This document shows, piece by piece, positions 11,837 through 23,401 of a DNA stretch of 64,000 nt. The translations under genes and the position numbers were made by a program. Numbering within the stretch: the stretch's first letter is position 1; each line of letters opens with the position of its first letter. The notes under the pieces were generated by a model that did not search any database, was not told where the DNA came from, and saw only the letters and a program-made list of their open reading frames with translations. This DNA comes from Chalara sp. BL73 (Eukaryota > Ascomycota > Leotiomycetes > Helotiales), in the NCBI GenBank assembly GCA_918026815.1, contig CAKJVC010000178.1:1-64000 (forward strand), read 5' to 3'.

Positions 11837-14211
11837 ATGGCTTCTGACTATCGATTAAATCTGGGGAGGTGTTTACTTCTCCTTGCTTCCTTCTGCTTCG
11901 CAGATGCCTTCTATATACCAGGTTCGTCTGCCAATTGCTCGGTGGACTCGGATGGCATTAACATTAGATAGGATGGTCAATAAAAAGCTATAAAGAAAAG
12001 GAAGCTATCCCACTGCTTGTGAATAAAGTGTATTCCGACAATACACAATTACAATATGCCTACTACGACTTACCTTATGTGTGTCCGCCAACAGGCGTTC
12101 AGCATTCTGGGTCCAGCCTCCTGTCCGGGCAGACGATACCCTTGAATTTGGGAGAAGTTCTTAGAGGAGATAGGATCACTCAGTCGGATATCGAGTTGAT
12201 AATGGGACAGGATCAGGAATGTCATTTCTTGTGCAGTCGCACTGTCAGCAGGAAGGATTTGAAGAGGGCTAAGGAGATGGTGAAAGATGGATATGTCGCG
12301 GAGTGGATTGTTGATAATCTCCCAGGTGTAGGTGCTACTTCGAAGATGGAGCAATACACTAGCCCAATTTGGTCCCAATGCTAGTTACAGGCTAACTCAA
12401 GACTAGGCGACCTCTTTTGTCACAGTAGATAAGTCGAGGAAATACTATGCAGCAGGGTTCAAAATGGGATACCAGGAGGTTGATCTGGCCTCAGGGAAAG
12501 GGAGATATTACATCAACAACCACCTCACTATAGTAATACGGCATCGCAAAGCTCCAGGGCGAGACGGGGGGAAAGGCGGAAGAGTTATCGTTGGCTTCGA
12601 GGTCTATACCAAAAGCATTGGACGAACGAAGAGACTTGAAAATGGCTGTCCAGCTGACGTCAACGATATCGATTCATACGAACCTATGGAGCTGTACCTT
12701 CCGCCGAACTCGACAGATTTCTCAGTCCAATATCCACACTCCTCTTACCACCCGCCAGAGAGCGAGCAAGATATCGAGGATGGCGCTACACTAGAGATTC
12801 CATACTCTTATTCGGTATATTTCCGCGAAGACGAATCAATTGAGTGGGCGCATAGATGGGATTTATATTTCGTCAACCAGGAAGAAGGCTCTAGAATCCA
12901 TTGGCTGGCGATCGTCAATTCCCTTATCATTTGTGGGTTGTTGAGCGCAATCGTTGCTATGATTCTTGCGAGGACAATCAGGAGTGATATAAAGACCTAT
13001 AAAGATTCTTCAGCTGAAGAAGGTAAAGCGAGGATAAAACGCAGGTCACGCCGTGGAAGTGGAACACGTACTCCAAGAGAGAAGGTTGGAGCAGGACTGC
13101 TGGAACAAGTAGGGGATACTGAAAATGATGCAGACATATCATCAGATGACGAGCCACTAGAGGACGTTACTGGCTGGAAATTGCTCCATGCAGATGTTTT
13201 TAGGGCCCCTAGATTTGGATATCTATTAGCACCACTTGTTGGGTCAGGCATGCAACTGGTATTCATGGCTGTCGGGCTTCTTTTCCTCTCGTCTCTTGGG
13301 ATATTGAATCCATCTTGGCGTGGAGGCTTCGTCTCTGTTGGCATCGGACTCTTTGTCTTTGCTGGACTGTTCTCTGGATACTTTTCAGGACGTGTTTATA
13401 AGACGTTCGGAGGTGTCAACTGGCGCAAGAACACGCTCATCACAGCTCTTCTGTTTCCAGGCTTGTTATTTTCGTTAGTATTCATCCTGAACCTTTTCGT
13501 CTGGGCTCAGGCTTCATCTACTGCACTACCTTTCGGGACATTGATAGCAATCATCATGCTCTGGCTGTGCATCCAGCTTCCACTCGTCTATGTCGGCTCA
13601 TGGTACGGATTTATACGCGCTGGTGCATGGGAGCACCCAACCAAAACCACAACCCTTCCTCGCCAAGTGCCTCCTCGCGCATGGTACATCCGTTCACTTA
13701 ACTCCATCCTCCTCGCCGGCCTCATTCCCTTCGCCGTGATCTTCATCGAGTTGATCTTTGTCTTCCAATCGCTCTGGCAGGACAAGTCTGGCTACTACTA
13801 CGTCTTCGGCTTCCTCTCCGTTGTCTCCATTATCCTCATTTTGACGATCGCTGAAGTCACAATCGTGACTATCTATATCAAGCTCTGCTCTGAAGATTAC
13901 AATTGGTGGTGGCATTCCTTCGCTGTTGGCGGATCAAGCTCGATATGGGTGTTTCTGTATTGCGTGTGGTATTATCTCACAAAACTTCACATTGAGGGTT
14001 TTGTGAGCGGCTTGCTATTTTTTGCGTATAGCGGAATGGCATGCACAGTTTATGGGTTGTTGACGGGCACGATTGGGTTCTTGACTGCATATGCTTTTGT
14101 GAGGCGTATTTATGGGTATGTTTCCATTTGCTAGACACAGAACAGTTTATATGTGGCTTCTTCATATGAGTTATTGCTAACATGATGAATAGTGCCATAA
14201 AAGCTGACTAA
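11837..14211 (+). CDS. Emp70/TM9SF endomembrane protein
   Basis: Nonaspanin of the Golgi/endosome system, involved in sorting of membrane proteins and in adhesion and metal homeostasis in yeast. Four exons: 11837-11921, 11972-12327, 12407-14115 and 14193-14211, giving 722 residues. The first exon encodes a signal peptide (LGRCLLLLASFCFADAFYIP). The lumenal domain contains the family segment NLPGATSFVTVD, formed across the second intron. The C-terminal half has nine predicted membrane spans, with an acidic and basic cytosolic loop after the first (DISSDDEPLEDVTGWKLLH). The 19-nt last exon completes the ending YGAIKAD, which restores the C-terminal KxD motif used by this family for COPI binding and Golgi retention. 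Without that splice the protein would end in VSIC. All joins are in phase. Confidence 0.95.
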
Positions 14212-15430
14212 ATGTCCAAAAAAGCATTAGATTGCATATGATGAGAGCAACGAAACAGCATATCTGGGTAGGCGTGATTTACTTGGGTTGGGGGGCGTGC
14301 GGGGCATTTGGACATACAGAATACCTAATCACCTTACGAAGTTTCATGGTTAAATCTCTATCTCTCCAAGTAGTTCCTATAACAAAATAAATCAGAACGA
14401 TTTATATAGTAAGCTATAAAATAATTTGAGGGTAGGTGCTTCGCGTGAGCATTCCAGTCCCTGAACTTGCCATCAGATGGAACACCGAGTTAGGTTGAGC
14501 AATTGCCATAACTACCACTCTATAATATGCTAGAAGCTAACTTTACGCCTAATCATAAAGTAGGAATGAAGCCTTCGTATATGATAACGGAAAACCTGGT
14601 AATGCTTATCACAGTCACGTAATTTTAATTCGTCCGCTCGACTATAAGTATCTGGGTGTGTGCCCAGGTCAACCTTCAGTTCAAAGGTCCAATGCTTTGT
14701 ATAAACAGGATCAATCTACTTGTGTAAAAGTATTTGCCTTTGCAAACAGGTAAATCCGTCGCCTGTTGCCAATAAAACAGTTAGCGTTAGAGGCACATCA
14801 AGCTGTGATCGGCGACCACTACATGCACATCCTAATCTCCAGTAGAGGTACAACGAAAGCATGGCATCACGGACCTGCTGTCGAGCCTTAATATATCTAG
14901 GGAGATTCGAAGAAGGGGGCCAAACCGCGTATGAACAACAACTTAGAAATCGCAAGGACGAATAACAAGCAGGCTAGCCGAAGAACCGTTAGAGTACTGA
15001 GCTCAAATGCAAAGCAGATGCACTTGTGAGAGTCGAAAAGTGATATCTGGTGCAGTGCCGCGCTTTTGATTGATAATCCACGTTGATGGGACGATTCACT
15101 AGTGTAATCCTCAGCAGCCACTTTGTAAGATTAATATGCAGGTACTAAAATCTTGTCTATAAGCTCTTCGCTTGTACATAGATGCGAGTAAGCAGCGGAG
15201 CATAGATATGCCAGGAGACCAATGAATTGTGTATTAACATGATGAGAATTAATATTTAGGTGCAAGAGGAGGCGAGGTTACCTGTTGTTCGTGCTTTTCT
15301 GCGCCTTCTAAATGGATTCGGCAGCCTTGGCGCTCGGTGTGAGTCAATTCCCAACTACAGAGATGACACAAGCAAACACCCACTGCTTTCCCCCAAATCC
15401 GATGGCGTGATGAGCAGTGGTTTTAGGCAA
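14212..15430. other. intergenic, no gene seen
   Basis: AT-rich sequence with only short frames. I find no conserved protein or RNA signature here. Confidence 0.5.
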
Positions 15431-15439
15431 CCTAGAAAA

Positions 15440-15770
15440 TATATCTCCCTTAAACCTCCCTGACCTTCTTCCTCTTTTTCAACCATTACTTCTCTCAACA
15501 TGATGAGCTAACGACCACCACGATGAACTCGGTAAGACCCCTTTTCTTTTCTTTTAGCTCCAAGCTGGATATTCTTGGAGCCCAACCAGAAGATCAAGAT
15601 GATGAGACCCTCTCACTCGCCGATATCTGCCATTGTCAATGCTTAAGGATAATGGCGCATAGAATTAACCCCTACTGAACCTTTCTGAAGATCTGCTACT
15701 AGGCGGTGCACAATGCGGTACCGTGGACTCCATGACTTCTTTTCACCTGCTGACTTGCCAATAATGCTAG
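15440..15770 (+). ncRNA. possible non-coding transcript hosting a C/D-box snoRNA
   Basis: Around 15440-15530 the sequence looks like a fungal transcript start: AT-rich AAAATATAT, then a long C/T-rich run, then short ATGs leading nowhere, then a consensus donor GTAAGA at 15532. Downstream lies a C-box match ATGATGA at 15599-15605 and D-box matches CTGA at 15675-15678 and 15685-15688. Bases AGATC (15591-15595) and GATCT (15690-15694) outside the outer boxes can pair as a terminal stem, giving an element of about 104 nt. I infer an intron-encoded snoRNA in a non-coding host. The boxes are short and could occur by chance, and I have not identified a guided rRNA site. Confidence 0.28.
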
Positions 15771-15844
15771 ACTATAATGCGGTTTCATAGCCAGTGCTGC
15801 TACAAGCGTGAGTGAACAACGCACGATATACATATCATATGGTT

Positions 15845-15960
15845 AAAGGGAGGAGGAGTAATAAAAGAGCAAAGGAATAACAAAGTTTGAAAAACAAAAA
15901 ATGATAAGGAGATAACAAACGAGATAAAGTGAAGAAACAAATAACGGATGAAGAATATGA
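15845..15960 (+). repeat. purine-rich, A-dominated tract
   Basis: About 115 bases with very few pyrimidines, made of A-runs with scattered G and without a strict repeat unit. It lies in a stretch with no protein gene upstream of the ubiquitin hydrolase. No function can be assigned from sequence. Confidence 0.5.
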
Positions 15961-16379
15961 ACACGGGAACCAAGAGACCCCCTCAAAAAGTTCCTGCATT
16001 AGCCGATGAGAGCTGATGAAGCAAACGCGGGGTTTTAAACGTCACCCATTGCCTGCCTGGCTAAGAATCTTCAGGTTATATCCATACTCTCTATAGCGCC
16101 GTAAATGGTAGAAGACGACATGACACAACGGATAAACATCTAATACAGGCTTCTTCAACCTTGTACATGAGTTTTCCTTGACTTAGCTGCTCCCTCAGCA
16201 AATACTTTTTTTTTGAACCCCGCGCTTTCCACAACTTTGCAGCAAACAGCTTCGCTCTACGACCCTGCCTCGTTTTCCTTAATCCTTCATTGTGCCCAAC
16301 TCCTCTTTTCTCCCGTCTCGAACCTGGCGACGTCTTCCACACTTTAAAATCAAGCTTCGGCGGTAGCTCTATCGTGACA

Positions 16380-17370
16380 ATGACGGATTTATATACCCCT
16401 GCCGTAATTCACAATGGCAAGAAGACCTTCACAGTCCTTGGTACTCTCATTCGCCATGAACTGATCTATGAATACTTCACACTAACCTCCTCATAGAAAA
16501 CAACCCCGAGGTAATGAACGCCTTAGCTAGCAAACTTGGTATAAACTCTGTTCAGTCACTTGATATTATAAGCACTATCCTCACTTCTCTAGGCCTCTCT
16601 CAACTGCTCAAATTCCATGATGTCTACTCCCTCACCGAGCACGAACTACTCACTTTAATCCCCCGTCCTGTCTATGCCCTTCTTGTTATACTTCCTCTTA
16701 CGCCGGCGTGGCACGCTTCTCGCGAGGCCGAGGACAAGGATAAGCCCGAATACACCGGCAAAGGCACTTCTGAACCAGTAATCTGGTTCAAGCAGACCCT
16801 TGGTCATGCATGCGGTAGTATCGGCTTATTGCATTGTACGTTGAACGGCGATGCAGCCAAGTTCATCGAACACAATAGCTTCTTGGATAAGTTTAAGGAG
16901 GAGGTCTTGCCGTTAGGAATGCGTAGGTGCAGATTCCCTAGGGATATTGAACTAAGTCGCTAATAATTATTAGATGAACGTGCTCAGAGACTTTATGATA
17001 GCAAGGACTTCGAGATACATCACCAATCTGTTGCATCTCTAGGAGACACGGCACCTCCATCAGCGGCAGACGGTGATCGACTCGGTCAACATTTTGTTGC
17101 TTTTGTCAAAGGAACTGACGGTCATTTATACGAGCTTGAAGGCTCGCGAGTAAGCTTGTTTTGCCGTTTCTAACACCATGTCAAGTGCTGACCTTTTTCA
17201 TGTAGAAGGGACCACTCGACCGCGGAGTCCTCACGGATAACGAAGACGTCCTCTCTCCTCGTGCTCTCGAGCTTGGTATTAGCCGTTTTATGAAGTTAGA
17301 CGCTGACGCAGGAGGGAGTGACTTGAGATTTAGTGCAACAGCACTTGCACCTGCTTTCCATAATGAATAA
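16380..17370 (+). CDS. ubiquitin carboxyl-terminal hydrolase, UCH (peptidase C12) family
   Basis: Cysteine protease that removes small adducts from the C-terminus of ubiquitin (Yuh1/UCHL3 type), cytosol or nucleus. Five exons: 16380-16440, 16497-16538, 16593-16922, 16974-17149 and 17206-17370, coding for 257 residues, near the family size. Introns are 51-56 nt; the second (54 nt) has no stop and could be retained in frame. Visible features are KTFTVLENNPEVMN near the start, SFHDVYSL-like FHDVYSLTEHELL, the oxyanion Gln and catalytic Cys in FKQTLGHACGSIG, and the catalytic His in GQHFVAFV. The fourth active-site position, Asp in ELDG of yeast and animal enzymes, is Glu here (YELEGSR). I recall Glu in other mould homologues, so this may be normal. 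The start ATG has a good context (GTGACAATGA). Confidence 0.92.
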
Positions 17371-18107
17371 TTATAGTTTTGAGATTGGGGAGCATCGGAG
17401 ATATGGGTATTTCTGGAGATCATTGCTGGGCTACCCATGATATTCGATGGCAAGTGGCGTAAGCTTCTGAGTCCACTAAAAATGAGATTCAAAGATTCAC
17501 GAATCTCCACGACCCGTGCGTTCGCTTCGTGGCACTCGATTCGCTTAACCCCTATTAATGTTTTGAAGCGACTAGCACATTCAAAGAGACAGCAGATTGG
17601 GAATGGCAGGAATCTTTGGAGGGACTGTTTATCTACTGAAATTAATGCCTGATTCCACACGATATGTCTCCTTTCACATCTTCAATTAGTGAAAGCCACC
17701 ATGAGTTGATGAGGTAAATTCTCGGCACGGCTATTGTTTCGGACTTGCATCTGAAATTACGTATTTGTTCATCAGACAACACAGCCTCAATTCTGAACAA
17801 TAAATTTCATGGATCTGAGCGAGAGCGCCATGAATGCGCTGCTTGGAAGCATGATATACAGACCAATATCATTTATAGAGGTACATTCACGTCCGAATTT
17901 GCTCCAGAAAGTTGCCAAGATCGGCTTTGCGGGAAAGCCAGGACGAACCCGACCTTCCCTAGCCTAGCTTCGCCACTTGTACCAGGGTGGTTCTTTCAAT
18001 ATCAATCATCGCCATACATTACCGCATACTATATTTCGAGATTAAGGCTTATAAGAAGCTTCGAGAAATGCCTATTGACAGGAAGACAGGGATATCACTA
18101 CTCTCAA
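17371..18107. other. intergenic, no gene seen
   Basis: The open frame of the following relic extends back to 17745 but its composition before 18108 does not look coding. Nothing else is recognised. Confidence 0.45.
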
Positions 18108-19852
18108 ATGGCGACTTCCACTGAAGATATCGATGCTATGGAAAGTCAAGGGGCTACACCAAAGACGTTTGAATTTGTGACGAATGACAACTGGAGCAAG
18201 AGCCAAATCAGAAGCCATGCCATGAAAGAATCATGGAGGCAACGTGGGAGGGCAAGTGCTCATAGATCCAAGGGTCATGAAATACGGCCTAACGAAGAGC
18301 AACATCAGCGCAGCGCCCAAACCCTTGGGCATCCTGCAGGGAGAGAAGGATCTCATGGATCACCTAGTGAAGATTGGGCGTATCCAGACACTCGTGAATT
18401 GGAGGGGGAGAAGGAAACGCACGAATTTCCGAGGGAAGATGTATTTCTCGATTTGCGTCATACCCTTAGATTTCCTCATGCTCAAAGAGGGTCCAAGAGA
18501 CGCAAATGGGAGGTTGGACCGGTGCCAACTTTATTTGAGCGCTATATAAGCCCATATCAGTCGATAGGGGACGTTAAGTTAGACCCATTCAACAACGTCA
18601 AGCTGTCTCGAGAAGATCATGGGCTTCTCCACCACTGTCAGTATACCATTCCGTCATACTTCCTATACTGGGCAAATCTCACGATAACAGGGGTAAAAAT
18701 ATACGCATATCAAGCTTTCGGCCAGCCAACTGATCCAATATTTGATCAAATCAAAGATCTCTACGCTCCAGTCGATCTATCTCATGTAGCAAGTGTACAC
18801 GGCGTTTTGGCACATTCCGCATGTCGCCTCGCGTACCTTCGTCAATATCGATCACTCTCTGTTCAAGGCATTGCCCATAAAATGGCAGCTATTCATCTTG
18901 TGAACTAAGACTTGAATGAACCTATGAAAGCCGTCAGTGGTGAGACTTTTTCAGCTGTCATAAAGCTCTTATCTTTTGAGGTAGGTATTTTCTGTTTCAA
19001 GTCAGCGAGCTCGTGCTGTGCGGCAAGCCTGTGTGTTTGCATGTATCTGTAGCTACGCCACTATCAGCTTCCTTTATTTGCTAGTTTATCTTGATGGCTA
19101 ACGGATATTATCTTTAGAAGTACCGGGGGGTAGAGAATGGATGGACGCTCCATCGCAGGGGGCTGGCGCAGATGATTAAGAAGAGAGGCGGTCTATCAAC
19201 TTTTCCAAATAATTGGAGGCTAGAACTCAGTATACAACTGTTAGTGAGGAACTCACCTGGCCTATAGAATTTCAAGAAGCTGATTTAATAGAATGTCATT
19301 AGCGCCCAAGCCACGATGGAAAAATCCTGCCTTTGGTACGCAAGTCTCTGGCACGATAGACAACGCACAGGAACCCAGCAGCCCACATTCAGAGTTTCCA
19401 AACTTCTTTGATGGAATCCGGATTAGTAACGAGGATATACTTCAAGATTATCCAGCAATCATGAAAGCTGTTGTCTTTCTTAGTTCTCCTGGCAACGATG
19501 ACAGTACTCAACAGCTGCGCACCAAGTGTCTATTTTATATTGCCATTATTTTGAAAGAGTCGAGCCGAGCTCATTATAGCGTATCATCGTTAAATGAATC
19601 TCTGGAGCTCACAGGGTATGTGTGGAACAACTCTGTCACATCTCTCAGATGGCTGTTGCTTCAGGTATGGGTCGAGGGCCGAATCAGTCAGAAAATCTCA
19701 GGCGGTCCGCAAAACTCGGTGAAATAGCACTACTTCTCAAAGAGTATCCATGGAGGCGAATGGAGGATCGGTTATTGAGTATTCTCCTCAGTGGAGCATC
19801 GGATGGGACCCCGCTTTATGGCGAGAGATCACTGAAGGTGTGCCCATATTGA
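18108..19852 (+). pseudogene. broken gene for a fungal transcription-factor-like (Fungal_trans_2/DUF3468 type) protein
   Basis: The sequence resembles fungal proteins with a transcription-factor-like C-terminal domain but no zinc cluster. From ATG 18108 the frame reads TFEFVTNDNWSKSQIRSHAMK, a typical start minus its last residue, then VKLDPFNNVKLSREDHGLL and VHGVLAHSACRLAYLRQ. At 18906-18908 an in-frame TAA interrupts it. Coding character continues past the stop as DLNEPMKAVSGETFSAVI to a plausible donor at 18981, and resumes at 19118 with YRGVENGWTLHRRGLAQMI. It then changes frame twice: EELTWPIEFQEADLIEC in one frame, and PKPRWKNPAFGTQ with STQQLRTKCLFYIAIILKE in another. A last piece reads WRRMEDRLLSILLSG. 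I infer a pseudogene with one stop and at least two frame changes. A C to T change (CAA to TAA) could explain the stop, in line with RIP. Confidence 0.62.
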
Positions 19853-20602
19853 ATGCATCAAAGCGCCTCCATGGAGCAGAACCTCAACACGATCATAGAC
19901 CTTGTAGTGACCTATTTCAGAGGACATCCAGGAGTTCATTAGTTGCTGCTGATTGTGTAACCGGCTGAGTTGTGGCAACGTGGGAAAGTAAGCTATTACT
20001 TTTTTTTTAGTGATCCATCGAGTATCGAACGGTGCTTCTAAAAACCTGCGGGTATCCATTGACGTAGCTCAGCGGTTGAGAAACAAAGAGTCGATGTTTG
20101 GCACGGTGAACTACATTTTGCACTCTATGGTATGTTCATCAACATTTGAGAATCTGTGGAACAATTCCATAGACTTACAATCTACAAGGTCGTTTAACTT
20201 CTCGCTTATGGAAATGCATTTAATATCAAGATATCGATTACGATAACCGGATTAAGCGTTGGAAATTAGTGTTTAGATCAGCTAGTTTATATCTCAGCCA
20301 TAGGGATAGCAGCAGTTATTCCTTCTCCAAGAAAAGGGAGGCAACATGATTTTATTCATTTCATTAATTGTCTAGTGAAGCCGTCATTAGATGAGATGAT
20401 TGAGCAAAACGAGCTTTGTTAAGATCATGCCGTGAATCAAATGAAGGTAGAAATATATTCTAGTATTAAGTGGCTACGGTATTAAAGACTACACAAAAGT
20501 AGAAAGATATGTCTACTATATATAACAGAGGAACTCTTTAGTACTCTTCAACCAAGCCGGGCAGGCGAGATATTGGAAATTCAACGATTTTATGGTATAG
20601 TT
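19853..20602. other. intergenic, possibly further decayed 3' remains of the relic
   Basis: Short frames only. An A-box-like TAGCTCAGCGG at 20065-20075 has no matching B box, so I do not call a tRNA. Confidence 0.45.
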
Positions 20603-22492
20603 TTAATAAAGTTCAGGATATGCTGCCTTGATTATATCGGCACCCTGTGAGGGGTTGTTAGTAACAAGAAGGAAGCTTTGGGGTAAAGCCTGCCTCACCT
20701 TCTCAGCAACCATATAGACAGCATTCTGAATACGGCAATCTGGAATCACAGGGAAGACCGAAGCATCAATGACACGAAGACCCTTGACTCCATATACCTT
20801 GAGTTCGCTGTCCAAGACACCCTCTTCGATACTCTTAGAAATACGAGCAGTTCCGCAAGGATCTGTTCATATATTAGCACAGACCATAGATTTAAGTCAA
20901 GGAAGCGGCTTACGGAAACCGGTCTGAGATCCCTCAAGAATCATCTTGTCCATGGCTGCATCCGACTCACGAGGCATTGGCCATGGGTAATCTTCCCCAA
21001 TGATATCTTTCATTCCATCTCCGTTCATGAGGATGTCATCGATGAATCTGGTACCTTGACGAAGGGCAATGACATCAAGGTGGTTAGAGAAGAAGTTTAA
21101 ATTGATGTTTGGCTGTTCTAATGGGTCGGCCGAATTCAGCTTAATTTCACCATTCTTCGATAGAGGTCGCAGGAGATCAACGATGATAGTGAACGAATCA
21201 CCTTGTGGTGGAGTAGGGATGTGCCATTGGAATGCATCGCAGAACATAGGCTTGAAAGAATTAGCTTGACAGTCGAGGTCTTAAACGCAGAAACTTACAA
21301 CAAAGTCAATCTCGAAGTGAGGTTGGCCGCCAGGGCCAAAAGGATCAACACCACCATTGCGCTTCTTCTCCTCGACATACTCGGGGCACTGTTCCAACCA
21401 TTTATCAATACGAGGAAGGCCCACTAGCTCAAGAAGACCGCTGCTATATGGGCCAGCTCTGTTGTCCTTGTATGCTGCGACAGCATCGTCCTTCTTCTCG
21501 CTAGAGCGTAAGAAGATACTATCAAGCCCAAAACCATCCTTGAGTCTGAAGACGTGCGGGAAGATGGGGTGGTCGAGCAGATTTTTCCCAACATGTGGAG
21601 AATTTACAAGTGATTTGATGCCATGTGCCTTCAGCTCCTCCGCGGGGCCAATGCCAGAGAGTAAGAGAAGCTTAGGAGACTCCCAAACACCTGATGAGAC
21701 AATAACTTCCTTGTTGGCATAGAATGATACGTCTTCTCCATTGGGACCGAACACCGTAACACCCTTCGCGACACCGCCTTCAATGATGAGGTTCTTGGAA
21801 TGAGTAGACGAGATTATAGTGATGTTGGACTTTCCTTCAACAAACACGTAGCTGGAGGATCGGAAACCTTTATAGATAGTGTTCATACACTTCACAAGAC
21901 CGTGCATGCTGCCTTTGTAGATGTCTTCTCCAAGAACCTCTCCCTTGCTCACCCATGCTTGAGTCAGGGCGTCTCGGAAAGGCTTGATCTCAGGAATCAG
22001 ATCGGAGTGAGAAACGTGAAGCGGTCCATCGACACCAACATGCGCTAAATCGGGCGAATAGAGCTTGTTGTCATCATGGTAGGTTGCTGGCTTATCAAAA
22101 TACTTCTTGCAACCCTCCCAGTTCCATGATGGGCCCCCAAATTCTTCCCAGTCATCAAAAGTCTCCTTAGAACCTCGGATCCAGGTGTAGTAGTTCAAGC
22201 AGGAGCTTCCACCAAGGATCTTTCCGCGAGTGTTTGGCTTCTCAACCCGGGTATAGTCGGGTCTGTCAATCATGGTGGTCTTGTATTGCCAATCGTACTT
22301 GCTACCACGAGTCTCGAAGGCGCGAGCTGGGGTAGTGACGATGTCCACGTCCCGAGGATTGCCAGGCCCGGCTTCAATGACGAGAATGGAGACATTTTTG
22401 CCCTCAGCAAGTCTTCCAGCAACCACATTTCCCGCTGTTCCACCCCCGACAACAATAAAGTCGAATTGATGATCTTTGGCTATTGATCCCAT
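20603..22492 (-). CDS. GMC-family FAD oxidoreductase
   Basis: Glucose-methanol-choline type flavoenzyme, which oxidises an alcohol or sugar, with oxygen giving H2O2 if it is an oxidase. The substrate cannot be told from sequence. Four exons on the minus strand: 22492-21299, 21250-20914, 20862-20699 and 20644-20603, for 578 residues. The N-terminal ADP-binding motif is FDFIVVGGGTAGNVVAGRL. The GMC signature 1 region is RGKILGGSSCLNYYTWIRG. The catalytic His is in GFHPCGTAR, formed across the second splice, and the paired Asn in PVIPDCRIQNAVYM. The last intron (54 nt) is in frame without a stop, so an unspliced form would insert 18 residues before GADIIKAAYPELY. There is no signal peptide, so the enzyme is probably intracellular. 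Next upstream on the same strand is a bZIP gene, and beyond it a catalase. Confidence 0.93.
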
Positions 22493-23401
22493 ATTGCTGT
22501 TTTGGAAAATATTTCTGATGGTTCAGATTTAAGTTTTCGAGGAGTTGAGTTGTTTGGTACGTCGGAAGTGCTTGAGAGCGTGGCTGTTAATGAGGAACGA
22601 TGAGAGCCATTTTACCTCAGTTATATACTTCTCTTGAAGCACCAACCAAGAATTCCGAGCAATGGATGAACCGGGAAGACGCATTTCAGGAATGAAACAG
22701 TACACCGACTAAGATGCATGCGATGCTGCGTTGTAGTCGTGCCATGGGGATACATGAATAGCTCCGGCTGGCCTTGCCGAGACGGCCGATCCAATGTCGT
22801 AACCCTCCCGCAATTCCGCAGGAACGGCTATGATTCTGGAATCTCTAGCAGCTAAAATATGTCATTGAAGCTATTGTGAGTTCTGTGCTTAGTTTTCATG
22901 CTATCGGCTTATATCGTCGGCTATAGATGTGGATCGTCGACATACACTCCCTGGTAGAATGTGGCACTATCGTGCAATAGCATTCAACGGTAGTCTGCTC
23001 CACCAGTGCGGTAGATAAGGTTTAACTCAAAGCTTGACATGTGCCTTCGTATGTAGGTACAGTTTGTCAGCGCAGAATCAGGCCATTGCCCCCACTCACT
23101 TGATCATTAACAGTTGTACACTGTTTTATTCTTGTTATTGGTTGTATTTTCAAGTAAATATGACTGGGCTTTTGTCGTCATCGGGTGATAGGCAACAGAA
23201 AGAAAGAAACGTCACTTATTGTACGACAATCTATGCGAAACTACTATAAGTTACGTGTCGATCTTGCTTCATCATGCTCAATCAGAAGCAAATGGAAATA
23301 GTGCCCAGTGATATAATATTCAGCCCACTGTACATGAGTTCAAGATACAAAGACTCCGTCCCATAGCACCAAACGCCCCCAATCAGCCTCACTGACTAGC
23401 C
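22493..23401. other. GMC promoter and bZIP 3' flank
   Basis: No gene seen. The sequence contains the upstream region of the GMC gene on the minus strand. Confidence 0.5.

Noticed and set aside
17745..18107. Upstream extension of the transcription-factor relic's open frame
   Set aside because: The composition does not look coding and the family-like start is the ATG at 18108.
20065..20075. tRNA A-box-like word TAGCTCAGCGG
   Set aside because: No B box (GTTCRANNCC) within the next 80 bases and no cloverleaf pairing; it lies beside a decayed gene.
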